13,265 bases of DNA from Saprospiraceae bacterium (lineage in GTDB: Bacteria; Bacteroidota; Bacteroidia; Chitinophagales; Saprospiraceae), in NCBI GenBank assembly GCA_013002625.1, contig JABDJE010000300.1:1-13265 (forward strand), read 5' to 3'. A program made the position numbers and the translations under genes. Below the pieces are notes generated by a model. That model was not told where the DNA came from, made no database searches, and saw only the letters and a list, made by a program, of their open reading frames with translations. Of the stretch, positions 7,009-13,265 are shown in pieces (position 1 is the stretch's first letter; each line of letters opens with the position of its first letter).

Positions 7009-9966
7009 TTAGAAAGTAGCAGTTACGTGGAAATTCATTCTCTTAGATGAAGGGAATGGCGTAACCTCTATTGAATTTGCTAAAACATTTCCACCAAAGT
7101 TAGATACTTCAGGGTCATAACTGTTGTAATCAAATATATTGATCAGGTTTCTACCTGAAACACCGATTCTAAGATCGCATGCATTTGACAACTTTTCTCT
7201 GGTGATTGTATAGTATACACCTACTTCTCTCAATCTGATGTAAGATGCATCTTCAATCCATGGACCTGCATTACCGGCAAACCACTCTGAAGTTCTGTAA
7301 TCACCATTACCTAATGTTCCTGAAGGGTCCAAAGTAGTGTCGTCATAATCCCAAGTCATACCTGCTAAATCCCAAAGTAATGTACTTAGGTTAACACCAT
7401 CACCACCTTTTTTCCAATGAAAAACAAATCCCATATCCCAGTTACCAACTTTGATTGAGTTCACCCAACCAAGGTTAAAGTCAGCTTCAGCATTTCCGTA
7501 TACTGCAAAACCATCACCATCAGGATCTAATTCTGCTACATCATCTGCCTTAACTGTACCTACGATTTGAGTGGCACTTTTACCTTCTTCGATTCTGTAC
7601 TGACCTAGACTTGCGGCAAAACCACCAAGGTTAAATGCTGGCACGTCCAATCTTGTAACCTCTGAGGTGTTCTTCCACCAGTTTAATTGAGTATCCCATT
7701 GAACCTTGCCCTGAACAGGTGAAAGTCCCAATGAAACTTCAAAACCTGAGTTTGCCAATTCAGCACCGTTTACAACCTGTGTAGTAAAACCAGTTGATGT
7801 AGGCACTTGAGCTCTTAATAATACGTCAGTAACAGATTTTCTGTAGTGTGTGAATTCAAGAATAGCTCTATTGTCCAGGAATGTCATATCAAATCCTAAT
7901 TCCAATTCCTTCTGTCTTTCCGGACCAACTTCAGAATTACCTCTTACAGTACTTGTAACTAGACCAGCATTACTTCCAATGATCGTACCGTTCATGGCAT
8001 TGAATCTGTCGTTGAAGTTGGCAAATCTACCAGATTCACCATAAGCGACTCTTACTTTTGTTGTATTCAAGAAACCATTGAAGTCCATCATTTCGTGCAG
8101 GTTAACGGCAACACTTGCTTTAGGGTAGTAGTAAAGCTTGTCCGCATCACCATTGTTTGATGATTTGTCACCTCTTAATCCAATTGTACCGATGATCTTA
8201 TCCTGGAAGTTAACTTCCTCCTGAATGAAGAATCCTTTATCGCGCTGCTCACGTCTGTTCTGGAAGACACCCACATTGGCTGCCTGATCAACATTGGTTT
8301 GAGCACCGTTCAAGTCTGTTGCCGTTGTAATTACGGTATTCTGATCGAAGCTTTCTGTCGTCAAACCCAACTGAGTTCTGAATGTGATATCATTGTCAGT
8401 GTAGAATGAATGAATCAAGAATGCGTTCAAGTTATATACTTCATTAATCGTGTTACCATTAATTGAAACCCCACCTAAACTTGATGGATCTCTAAAGAAT
8501 GATAATTCCTGAGGGAAAAGTCCAATTGTTTGTAATGTGTATTCATCACGTCCGGCAGTTAGTGCCAATCTAAGATTGTTTCTATCATTTGAGAATAGAC
8601 GAATATTAGCTCTGATACTATTAAGGAATCTGTTTACATTTTCTCTGTTCGTAATCTTGTTAACAGTTTCAAGCACATTCGAACCTGCAGCACCAGCAGG
8701 GAAGTTGCCATTTTCATCCGCAAAGAGATTTTCCCAAGGCGAAGTAAATGCAAGGGCATATCCAATTGTAGTATTTGTATTACCATTATTGAAGAACCCC
8801 CTGTCTGCAGTTGAAGTGATATAGTTTGAAGAGAAGCTGATGTCAAACCAGTCGTTGAATTTGTGGTCGATATTAGCTCTTACTGAAGCTTTTTTGTAAC
8901 CTGTGTTTTCAACAATACCCTCTTCGTCTTTGTACAAACCACTTATATAAAAAGTCGTCTGATCATTACCACCGGAGTAACTTAATTGAGAAGTGGAAAG
9001 TAATCCTGAATTATCATATAATGCGGCTTCGTAATCGTTCACACCATTTATGGCCGCTTCTGCTGCAGCATCTTCGCCGAAAATCGTTCTTACCTCATCA
9101 ACAGTTGACACTCTTTGACCCAATAGTTTTATTGGAGATGTTAATCCGAAGGTTTGGTTGAATTGAACTCTTGGCTCACCGCTTTTTCCTCTTTTGGTAG
9201 TGATGATTACAACACCTCCAGCAGCACGAGAACCATAGATGGCTGCTGCAGAAGCACCTTTAAGCACCTCAATGTTTTCAATATCTTCTGTCACAAGATC
9301 AGAGATTCTGTTGGAGGCATCATCCTGATTTGTAGAAGTATTGCCACCACCAGCTGCAGCGGAAACAATATTGGTACCTAAAGAAATAGTTGAGTTGTCA
9401 ACAAAAATACCATCAACGATATACAATGGTTGCTGGTCACCAAATATGGAAGTTACCCCTCTCAGTTTGACTGACATACCACCGCCTGGAGCACCAGAGT
9501 TAGATCTGATTTCTGCACCTTTAAGTTTGCCATAAAGTGCACCATCCATTGTGGATTGAGTCGTAATTCCGGCTAATTCCTGAGCGCCTATCGAGGCAAC
9601 AGAATTGGCCAAATTTGATCTTTTAATACTTGAAGCCAAACCAGTGATGACAACTTCATCAAGTTTGTTTACATCTTCAAGCATGACAATTTGTAAGGAA
9701 TTATTGTCACTTGATACCTCGACGTCCTGTGTTGCATAACCTATATAGGAAAATTCCAAGGTAGATGCATCGGTGAGTTCAAGTGAAAAATTTCCGTCCA
9801 AATCAGTAGAAGCTCCCATAGGGGAACCTTTAACAAGGACCGAAACACCAATTAATGGTGCCCCTTCGCTATCTGTTACTGTACCCGTAACCGAGTACTG
9901 TCCGTACAAGGAAGATCCAGCCGCAAATGCCAACAGCATAGCGCAAGTGTAGAGTAGTTTTTTCAT
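7009..9966 (-). CDS. SusC/RagA-family TonB-dependent outer-membrane transporter
   Basis: A 985-residue TonB-linked porin that imports a nutrient captured by its SusD partner, powered by the proton gradient through TonB. A Sec signal peptide (about 1-22, ending SLYGQ) is followed by a carboxypeptidase-regulatory-like domain at about 25-98 (GTVTDSEGAPLIGVSVLVKG, EFSYIGYATQ), a TonB-box-like LDEVVITG (102-109), the plug domain at about 112-262 with MSVKLRGVTSIFGDQQPLYIVDG and NIEVLKGASAAAIYGSRAAG, and a 22-strand-type barrel to the C-terminus, which ends in aromatic Phe (MNFHVTATF) as expected for BAM recognition. There is no FecR-interacting N-terminal extension, so control by an anti-sigma factor is unlikely. 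Substrate is unknown. It is the first gene of a two-gene operon; its upstream region carries repeated boxes. The frame is intact throughout. Confidence 0.96.
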   Translation of the reverse strand: MKKLLYTCAMLLAFAAGSSLYGQYSVTGTVTDSEGAPLIGVSVLVKGSPMGASTDLDGNFSLELTDASTLEFSYIGYATQDVEVSSDNNSLQIVMLEDVNKLDEVVITGLASSIKRSNLANSVASIGAQELAGITTQSTMDGALYGKLKGAEIRSNSGAPGGGMSVKLRGVTSIFGDQQPLYIVDGIFVDNSTISLGTNIVSAAAGGGNTSTNQDDASNRISDLVTEDIENIEVLKGASAAAIYGSRAAGGVVIITTKRGKSGEPRVQFNQTFGLTSPIKLLGQRVSTVDEVRTIFGEDAAAEAAINGVNDYEAALYDNSGLLSTSQLSYSGGNDQTTFYISGLYKDEEGIVENTGYKKASVRANIDHKFNDWFDISFSSNYITSTADRGFFNNGNTNTTIGYALAFTSPWENLFADENGNFPAGAAGSNVLETVNKITNRENVNRFLNSIRANIRLFSNDRNNLRLALTAGRDEYTLQTIGLFPQELSFFRDPSSLGGVSINGNTINEVYNLNAFLIHSFYTDNDITFRTQLGLTTESFDQNTVITTATDLNGAQTNVDQAANVGVFQNRREQRDKGFFIQEEVNFQDKIIGTIGLRGDKSSNNGDADKLYYYPKASVAVNLHEMMDFNGFLNTTKVRVAYGESGRFANFNDRFNAMNGTIIGSNAGLVTSTVRGNSEVGPERQKELELGFDMTFLDNRAILEFTHYRKSVTDVLLRAQVPTSTGFTTQVVNGAELANSGFEVSLGLSPVQGKVQWDTQLNWWKNTSEVTRLDVPAFNLGGFAASLGQYRIEEGKSATQIVGTVKADDVAELDPDGDGFAVYGNAEADFNLGWVNSIKVGNWDMGFVFHWKKGGDGVNLSTLLWDLAGMTWDYDDTTLDPSGTLGNGDYRTSEWFAGNAGPWIEDASYIRLREVGVYYTITREKLSNACDLRIGVSGRNLINIFDYNSYDPEVSNFGGNVLANSIEVTPFPSSKRMNFHVTATF

Positions 9967-9999
9967 AAATAAAGTGTTTTTAATTATAAAAGGTTTCTG

Positions 10000-10056
10000 C
10001 TTAACTAAAGCAAAGTGAACCTTAAGTTAAGAATCTTTGGAATAAGTTAAGATTCT
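10000..10056. repeat. Repeated TTAAC boxes upstream of susC
   Basis: Two direct copies of TAAGTTAAGAATC / TAAGTTAAGATTC (10023-10035 and 10043-10055; 12 of 13 identical) lie exactly 20 bases apart. A third, inverted copy CTTAACTAA (10000-10008) matches eight of nine bases of the reverse complement of TAAGTTAAG. The outer ends also form an inverted repeat AGAATCT/AGATTCT (10030-10036, 10050-10056). The array covers the expected spacer and -33 region of the susC promoter. It could be an operator, or a weak hairpin ending the metal-transport operon, but it lacks a U-run. This is the only notable content of the 113-base gap 9967-10079. Confidence 0.5.
10011..10018 (-). promoter_or_regulatory. Possible -7 element of the susC promoter
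   Basis: TCACTTTG on the minus strand matches TAnnTTTG at 5 of the 6 fixed positions and would give a leader of about 40 bases before the susC ATG. No good -33 element is visible at the right distance, and the region that should hold it contains the repeated boxes, so an activator may be needed. This is weak support. Confidence 0.3.
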
Positions 10057-10079
10057 CTTTACAGGATTTTACAAAAGAA

Positions 10080-10844
10080 TTACTTTACCAAACCTGTTTT
10101 GTGTAGAATTGTTAACTGAGGCCCGTAGGCTTTCGCAATATTTTCTTCTGTGAAGACTTCATTTGTCTCTCCACAGGCAATTAACCTTTGGTTAAGGAGG
10201 ATTACTTTATCAAAATAGTTCTGTACTGAAGATAGATCGTGATGGACCACAAGAATAGTTTTACCTTGTTTTGACAGTTCTTTGAGAATATGAATAATTC
10301 GTTCTTCTGTCGTTATGTCGACACCTACAAAAGGTTCATCAAGAAAAAATATTTCTGCCTCCTGACATAGGGCCCGTGCTAAGAAAACACGTTGCTGTTG
10401 TCCACCAGATAACTTACCAATCTGACGATTGGACAATTCTTCAATGCCTAGTTTTGACATGGCCTCCTGGGCTTTTTGGTGGTCCTCCTTTCCTAATCTA
10501 TTGAATATGCCTTTATAGGGATAACGGCCCATTAAAACGATATCCAATACTGTCGCCGGAAAGTCCCAGTCGACTTCATCTTTTTGTGGGACATATGCAA
10601 TTTGCTTTCGGGCATCATGAATTTTATCACCCAACACTTCAATAGATCCGGCGTTGGTGTCAATCAATCCAAGAATCGCCTTGAATAGGGTTGATTTTCC
10701 AGCACCATTTGGGCCAATAACGCCATATACACCCCCCGCATCCAAATCGAGATGGATATTGGTAAGTACGCGCTTGTTGCCATAAGACACCGATAAGCCC
10801 CTTACTTTTATATGCATATTTTGTATTTGGTTCAATGGCGTCAT
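10080..10844 (-). CDS. Metal (Mn/Zn/Fe-type) ABC transporter ATP-binding protein
   Basis: A 254-residue cytosolic ATPase of the family that drives manganese, zinc or iron(II) uptake (MntB/ZnuC/TroB/PsaB). Walker A is GPNGAGKST (44-52), the Q-loop is Gln87 in YVPQKDEVDWDFP, the signature is LSGGQQQR (145-152), Walker B is IFFLDEP (165-171), and the switch histidine is in VVHHDLSS (199-206). The phrase VDWDFPATVLDIVLMGRY is very typical of this metal-uptake subfamily. The start at 10844 overlaps the binding-protein stop as ATGA; an internal Met at residue 10 (MHIKVRGLSV) is the alternative. All catalytic residues are intact. Oddly, no permease gene follows: after 113 bases comes susC. The protein must work with a permease encoded elsewhere, or the operon has lost one. 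Confidence 0.94.
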   Translation of the reverse strand: MTPLNQIQNMHIKVRGLSVSYGNKRVLTNIHLDLDAGGVYGVIGPNGAGKSTLFKAILGLIDTNAGSIEVLGDKIHDARKQIAYVPQKDEVDWDFPATVLDIVLMGRYPYKGIFNRLGKEDHQKAQEAMSKLGIEELSNRQIGKLSGGQQQRVFLARALCQEAEIFFLDEPFVGVDITTEERIIHILKELSKQGKTILVVHHDLSSVQNYFDKVILLNQRLIACGETNEVFTEENIAKAYGPQLTILHKTGLVK

Positions 10845-11839
10845 GCGTTCTTGTTGGATTTTAGAATCATATATAATAAGCCAATGATGAACAGCATGCC
10901 TACGCCAATATATGCCAACAAATTGGATGGGCCGGATTGCTTGGCCTCTTCAGGTAAATTTTTTAGCGTGAGTGCATCTACGATGACATCGGTGTTGTGT
11001 TTCAACATGGCGTAGTAAGTTGGAGCATGGCTTTCCTCATCGCCAATGGAGTCTGCATAAAGCTCTCCGCCGATAACGATATTATTGTCTTTAGCAATTT
11101 GTTCGAGCAATTTTGGATTAATAGTGCTTTCAATAAATACGGCAGGCACCTTGGATGATTGTATAGTCTTGTTAATGCGAATAATATCTGAGGTTTGAGC
11201 TTCGGCTTCGGTGGAGATACCCATAATGGCTTCCAGTTTCAAACCATAACGTTTTCCATAATATTCAAAGGCGTCATGTGATGTAATCAGTATGCGTTTT
11301 TCTTTTGGTATTTCTTGTATGCGATCAAGGATGTATTTGTCAAGTTCTTCCAGTCTGGCTTTATAATCCTCATAGTTTTTTTGAAATGTTGCGCCGTGTT
11401 CTGGAAGAAGTTTAGTTAATGCATTTTTAATGTTCTCAATGTAGATTAATCCATTCTGGATATCCATCCAGGCGTGCGGGTCATATGAATTCTTATAGGT
11501 GGTACTTGAAATGGCGGCTACACCATTTGTTACGGTGTCAACGGTGGCCTTTGTTCCTGAGTTTTCAATTAATTCAAGTATCCATCCTTCAAACGTTAGT
11601 GCGTTGATAAAAATTAAATCGGCGTCATGAATCATCTGAGCATCCCGTGGGGTGGGTTCATATAAATGTGGGTCTCCACCAATGGGCACAATTAATTGAT
11701 GTTCGACATGTTCTCCACCAATCTCTTTAGCCATATCCCAGATCATGGAAGCCGATGATACAACTTTTGGTTTTTGGGCAAAACATATTGTTGGTATTAA
11801 TGCCAACAAGATCAATATCTGCTTTGGATTTTTAATCAT
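10841..11839 (-). CDS. TroA/ZnuA-family metal-binding protein with C-terminal membrane anchor
   Basis: A 332-residue solute-binding protein of the cluster 9 family that hands a divalent metal to an ABC transporter. A signal peptide (about 1-21, ending ICFA-QK) directs export. The expected metal ligands are visible: His58 in GGDPHLYEPTP, His122 in YDPHAWMD, His188 in ITSHDAFEYYG and Asp263 in ELYADSIG. The three-His, one-Asp set is that of TroA rather than the His-His-Glu-Asp set of PsaA. There is no long His-rich loop as in many ZnuA proteins. Unusually, residues about 305-326 (SNLLAYIGVGMLFIIGLLYM) form a membrane segment followed by KSNKNA, so the protein is probably tethered to the inner membrane by its C-terminus instead of a lipid. 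It overlaps its neighbours on both sides by ATGA junctions. The metal is probably Mn, with Zn or Fe possible. Confidence 0.93.
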   Translation of the reverse strand: MIKNPKQILILLALIPTICFAQKPKVVSSASMIWDMAKEIGGEHVEHQLIVPIGGDPHLYEPTPRDAQMIHDADLIFINALTFEGWILELIENSGTKATVDTVTNGVAAISSTTYKNSYDPHAWMDIQNGLIYIENIKNALTKLLPEHGATFQKNYEDYKARLEELDKYILDRIQEIPKEKRILITSHDAFEYYGKRYGLKLEAIMGISTEAEAQTSDIIRINKTIQSSKVPAVFIESTINPKLLEQIAKDNNIVIGGELYADSIGDEESHAPTYYAMLKHNTDVIVDALTLKNLPEEAKQSGPSNLLAYIGVGMLFIIGLLYMILKSNKNA

Positions 11840-12498
11840 GCTTGTTTTTTTATGTAAATGTTTTTTGTCACTTTATATGAAAGTGAGGTGGCTTCTTGAT
11901 TATTGATTTTCAGTTTGATCGAATGATCAAAATCAACCACATCAATCACCTCTACCTCTGTTCCCAGGCCTATTTCCAGTTGATTTAAATATTGAAGAAA
12001 ATCTTTATCGTGCTCTTTAACACCGACTACAATTCCTTTTTCGCCTTTTGAAAGTGTAGATAAACCAAACTGATTTCTTAAAGTGAATTTGCCTTCTGCA
12101 TTGGGAATCGGGTCGCCATGCGGGTCATATTTGGGGTGACCTAAAAAAGCATCCAGTTTCTCAATAAGTGTATCGGATTTGATATGTTCGAGCTGTTCTG
12201 CTATATCATGCACTTCTTCCCAGGAAAAATCGAGCTTTTTAGCAAGAAAGACTTCCCACAATCTATGCTTTCTTACAAGTTGTGTAGCCATTTGAATGCC
12301 TTTAGAAGTGAGGTAAACACCTTTATATTTTTCGTAGTGAAAATAGTCTTTGTCCGAAAGCCTTTTCAACATATCTGTTACTGAAGCAGCAGATGTATTC
12401 AAGTATTTGGCGATGGCGTTGGTGTTGGCAGCACCTTGGTTGCGCTCCGTAATTTTAAATATTGCTTTGATATAATCCTCTTCAGTTTGTGTGGCCAT
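11836..12498 (-). CDS. DtxR/MntR-family metal-dependent transcriptional regulator
   Basis: A 220-residue regulator that binds DNA when loaded with Mn(II) or Fe(II) and normally represses metal-uptake genes. The N-terminal winged helix (about 1-65) contains the recognition region NTSAASVTDMLKRLSDKDYFHYEKYKGVYLTSKG. The dimerisation and metal-binding region (about 70-130) has His78 (RKHRLWE), Glu101, Glu104 and His105 (AEQLEHIKSD) and the phrase HPKYDPHGDPIPN. Glu101 stands where iron-sensing DtxR has a cysteine, which points to manganese sensing. Asp8 is kept, but residue 11 is Lys where B. subtilis MntR has Glu. The C-terminal 75 residues form an SH3/FeoA-like domain, absent from the short Bacillus MntR. 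It is the first gene of the metal operon and overlaps the binding-protein gene by ATGA, so it probably regulates its own operon. Confidence 0.93.
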   Translation of the reverse strand: MATQTEEDYIKAIFKITERNQGAANTNAIAKYLNTSAASVTDMLKRLSDKDYFHYEKYKGVYLTSKGIQMATQLVRKHRLWEVFLAKKLDFSWEEVHDIAEQLEHIKSDTLIEKLDAFLGHPKYDPHGDPIPNAEGKFTLRNQFGLSTLSKGEKGIVVGVKEHDKDFLQYLNQLEIGLGTEVEVIDVVDFDHSIKLKINNQEATSLSYKVTKNIYIKKQA

Positions 12499-12514
12499 GA
12501 ACGAATATTTATGC

Positions 12515-12522
12515 CAAAACTA
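12515..12522 (-). promoter_or_regulatory. -7 element of the metal-operon promoter
   Basis: TAGTTTTG on the minus strand matches TAnnTTTG fully and would start transcription near 12511, leaving a leader of about 13 bases before the regulator ATG. The -33 position has only a T-rich stretch, not a clear TTTG, and is covered by the palindrome at 12527-12546. Confidence 0.45.
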
Positions 12523-12526
12523 CGGA

Positions 12527-12546
12527 TTTTTAGACTAGCTTAAAAA
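12527..12546. promoter_or_regulatory. Candidate operator palindrome for the DtxR/MntR-type regulator
   Basis: The 20 bases TTTTTAGACTAGCTTAAAAA are symmetric at 16 positions (arms TTTTTA/TAAAAA around a CTAG centre). Size and symmetry are like DtxR-family operators, and the site fills the region just upstream of the regulator -7 element, where bound protein would block polymerase. An adjoining perfect 12-base palindrome AAAATTAATTTT (12543-12554) overlaps its end. Binding is inferred; A/T-rich symmetry can arise by chance. Confidence 0.4.
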
Positions 12547-12618
12547 TTAATTTTAGTTATCATAAAACAACTTTGGATAAAATTGTTAAATCGCTGTAGA
12601 TAATGTTGGGCCTGTATG

Positions 12619-12649
12619 TTTGGAATCCGTAGAAATCGCCTTACTTTTG
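12619..12649 (+). promoter_or_regulatory. Promoter of the pyrophosphatase gene
   Basis: TTTG (12619-12622), 19 bases, then TACTTTTG (12642-12649): an exact match to the Bacteroidota -33/-7 pattern. Transcription would start near 12653, giving a leader of about 31 A/C/T-rich bases without a Shine-Dalgarno sequence. Confidence 0.75.
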
Positions 12650-12683
12650 CACCTTCAAATTTTAAAACTAAAACTTAACTTAA

Positions 12684-13265
12684 ATGGCACAAAATCTTAT
12701 CTACTTCATTCCAGCCTTTGGCGTACTTGCATTATTGTACACGATGTGGAAATCTGCATGGGTTGGTAAACAAGAGGTTGGAACTGAAAGAATGGCAAGA
12801 ATTGCAGCGAATATCGCAGATGGTGCAATGGCATTCTTGAAGGCTGAATATAGAGTTCTATCAATATTTGTTTTGGCAGTAGCCATCTTAATGTTCTGGA
12901 GTGGTCAATCAGAAGGATCCTCACCATTGGTAGCCTTATCGTTTGTATTGGGTGCGATCTGTTCTGCATTAGCAGGTTTCATTGGAATGCGTGTGGCAAC
13001 AAAAGCCAACGTAAGAACAACGAATGCAGCAAGAACAGGATTAGGAAAAGCATTGGAGATCGCGTTTGCAGGTGGTGCAGTAATGGGTCTTGGTGTAGTT
13101 GGATTAGGTGTATTGGGATTAGGCTCATTGTTTCTATTATACTCTCAAATGTTTGGCGTTGAGACACAAGAAATGACGACTAAAGTAATTACCATCTTAA
13201 CTGGATTCTCATTTGGAGCATCTTCTATCGCACTATTTGCAAGAGTAGGAGGTGGTATCTACACC
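12684..13265 (+). CDS. hppA: Membrane-bound ion-translocating pyrophosphatase (5' part; continues beyond window)
   Basis: The first 194 codons of an open frame running off the right edge; the whole family is usually above 700 residues. This inner-membrane pump couples hydrolysis of pyrophosphate to export of protons or sodium ions. The N-terminus (MAQNLIYFIPAFGVLALLYT) is the first membrane helix; GTERMARIAANIADGAMAFLKAEYRVL (33-59) is the highly conserved cytosolic segment after it; further helices follow at about 60-73, 82-102, and 124-153. The fragment ends with LTGFSFGASSIALFARVGGGIYT, which in the family directly precedes the pyrophosphate-binding DVGADLVGK loop, not included here. Ion specificity and potassium dependence depend on residues outside the window. 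The start ATG at 12684 agrees with the promoter and family N-terminus. It is divergent from the metal-regulator operon. Confidence 0.96.
   Translation, partial: MAQNLIYFIPAFGVLALLYTMWKSAWVGKQEVGTERMARIAANIADGAMAFLKAEYRVLSIFVLAVAILMFWSGQSEGSSPLVALSFVLGAICSALAGFIGMRVATKANVRTTNAARTGLGKALEIAFAGGAVMGLGVVGLGVLGLGSLFLLYSQMFGVETQEMTTKVITILTGFSFGASSIALFARVGGGIYT

Noticed and set aside
8537..9535. Plus-strand open frames inside susC
   Set aside because: They are opposite an intact 985-residue TonB-dependent transporter and show no recognisable domain.
12701..13167. Minus-strand open frames opposite the pyrophosphatase
   Set aside because: They are antisense to a strongly recognised coding region, have low-complexity composition, and no family features.
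1..13265. CRISPR arrays, tRNA or rRNA genes, insertion sequences, phage genes
   Set aside because: I saw no regularly spaced repeats, no cloverleaf or rRNA-like sequence, and no transposase or integrase; nearly all of the window is explained by intact genes.

Overview
The window is a chromosomal segment of a Bacteroidota bacterium. The evidence is a SusC/SusD outer-membrane pair, the Bacteroidota-type RNA polymerase omega subunit, a bamD–rpoZ–coaBC–porD cluster, and upstream sequences that fit the Bacteroidota promoter pattern (TTTG about 19-20 bases before TAnnTTTG). The genus cannot be fixed from this sequence alone. All genes read on the minus strand except the pyrophosphatase at the right edge.

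Left block (1-2905, minus): a tight housekeeping operon, read bamD, rpoZ, coaBC, porD (porD leaves the window). It combines outer-membrane assembly, transcription, coenzyme A synthesis and a type IX secretion-associated protein. A good promoter lies almost on top of the bamD start codon. A 108-base gap separates this operon from the next block.

Middle block (3014-5609, minus): a GNAT acetyltransferase, a small membrane-anchored SH3b protein, and a GH3-family (ANL superfamily) acyl-adenylating enzyme. The correct starts for the last two are later than the longest open frames suggest. A strong terminator ends exactly at the acetyltransferase start codon.

SusCD block (5670-9966, minus): a complete TonB-dependent SusC-type porin and its SusD-type lipoprotein. 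No enzyme or sigma/anti-sigma pair is alongside to reveal the substrate. Upstream of susC is a small set of repeated TTAAC-type boxes.

Metal block (10080-12498, minus): a DtxR/MntR-type regulator, a metal-binding protein of the TroA/ZnuA family with a C-terminal membrane segment, and the ABC ATPase, joined by two ATGA overlaps. The permease normally required is not in the window; susC follows instead. A 20-base palindrome sits in the regulator promoter.

Right edge (12684 onward, plus): the N-terminal part of a membrane-bound proton/sodium-pumping pyrophosphatase with a near-consensus promoter, divergent from the metal regulator.

No clearly new multi-gene system is visible. The points most worth following are a T10 run in the coaBC interdomain linker where either one-base slip leads at once to a stop, TAnnTTTG elements placed directly at start codons, the permease-less metal transporter operon, and the repeat array upstream of susC.
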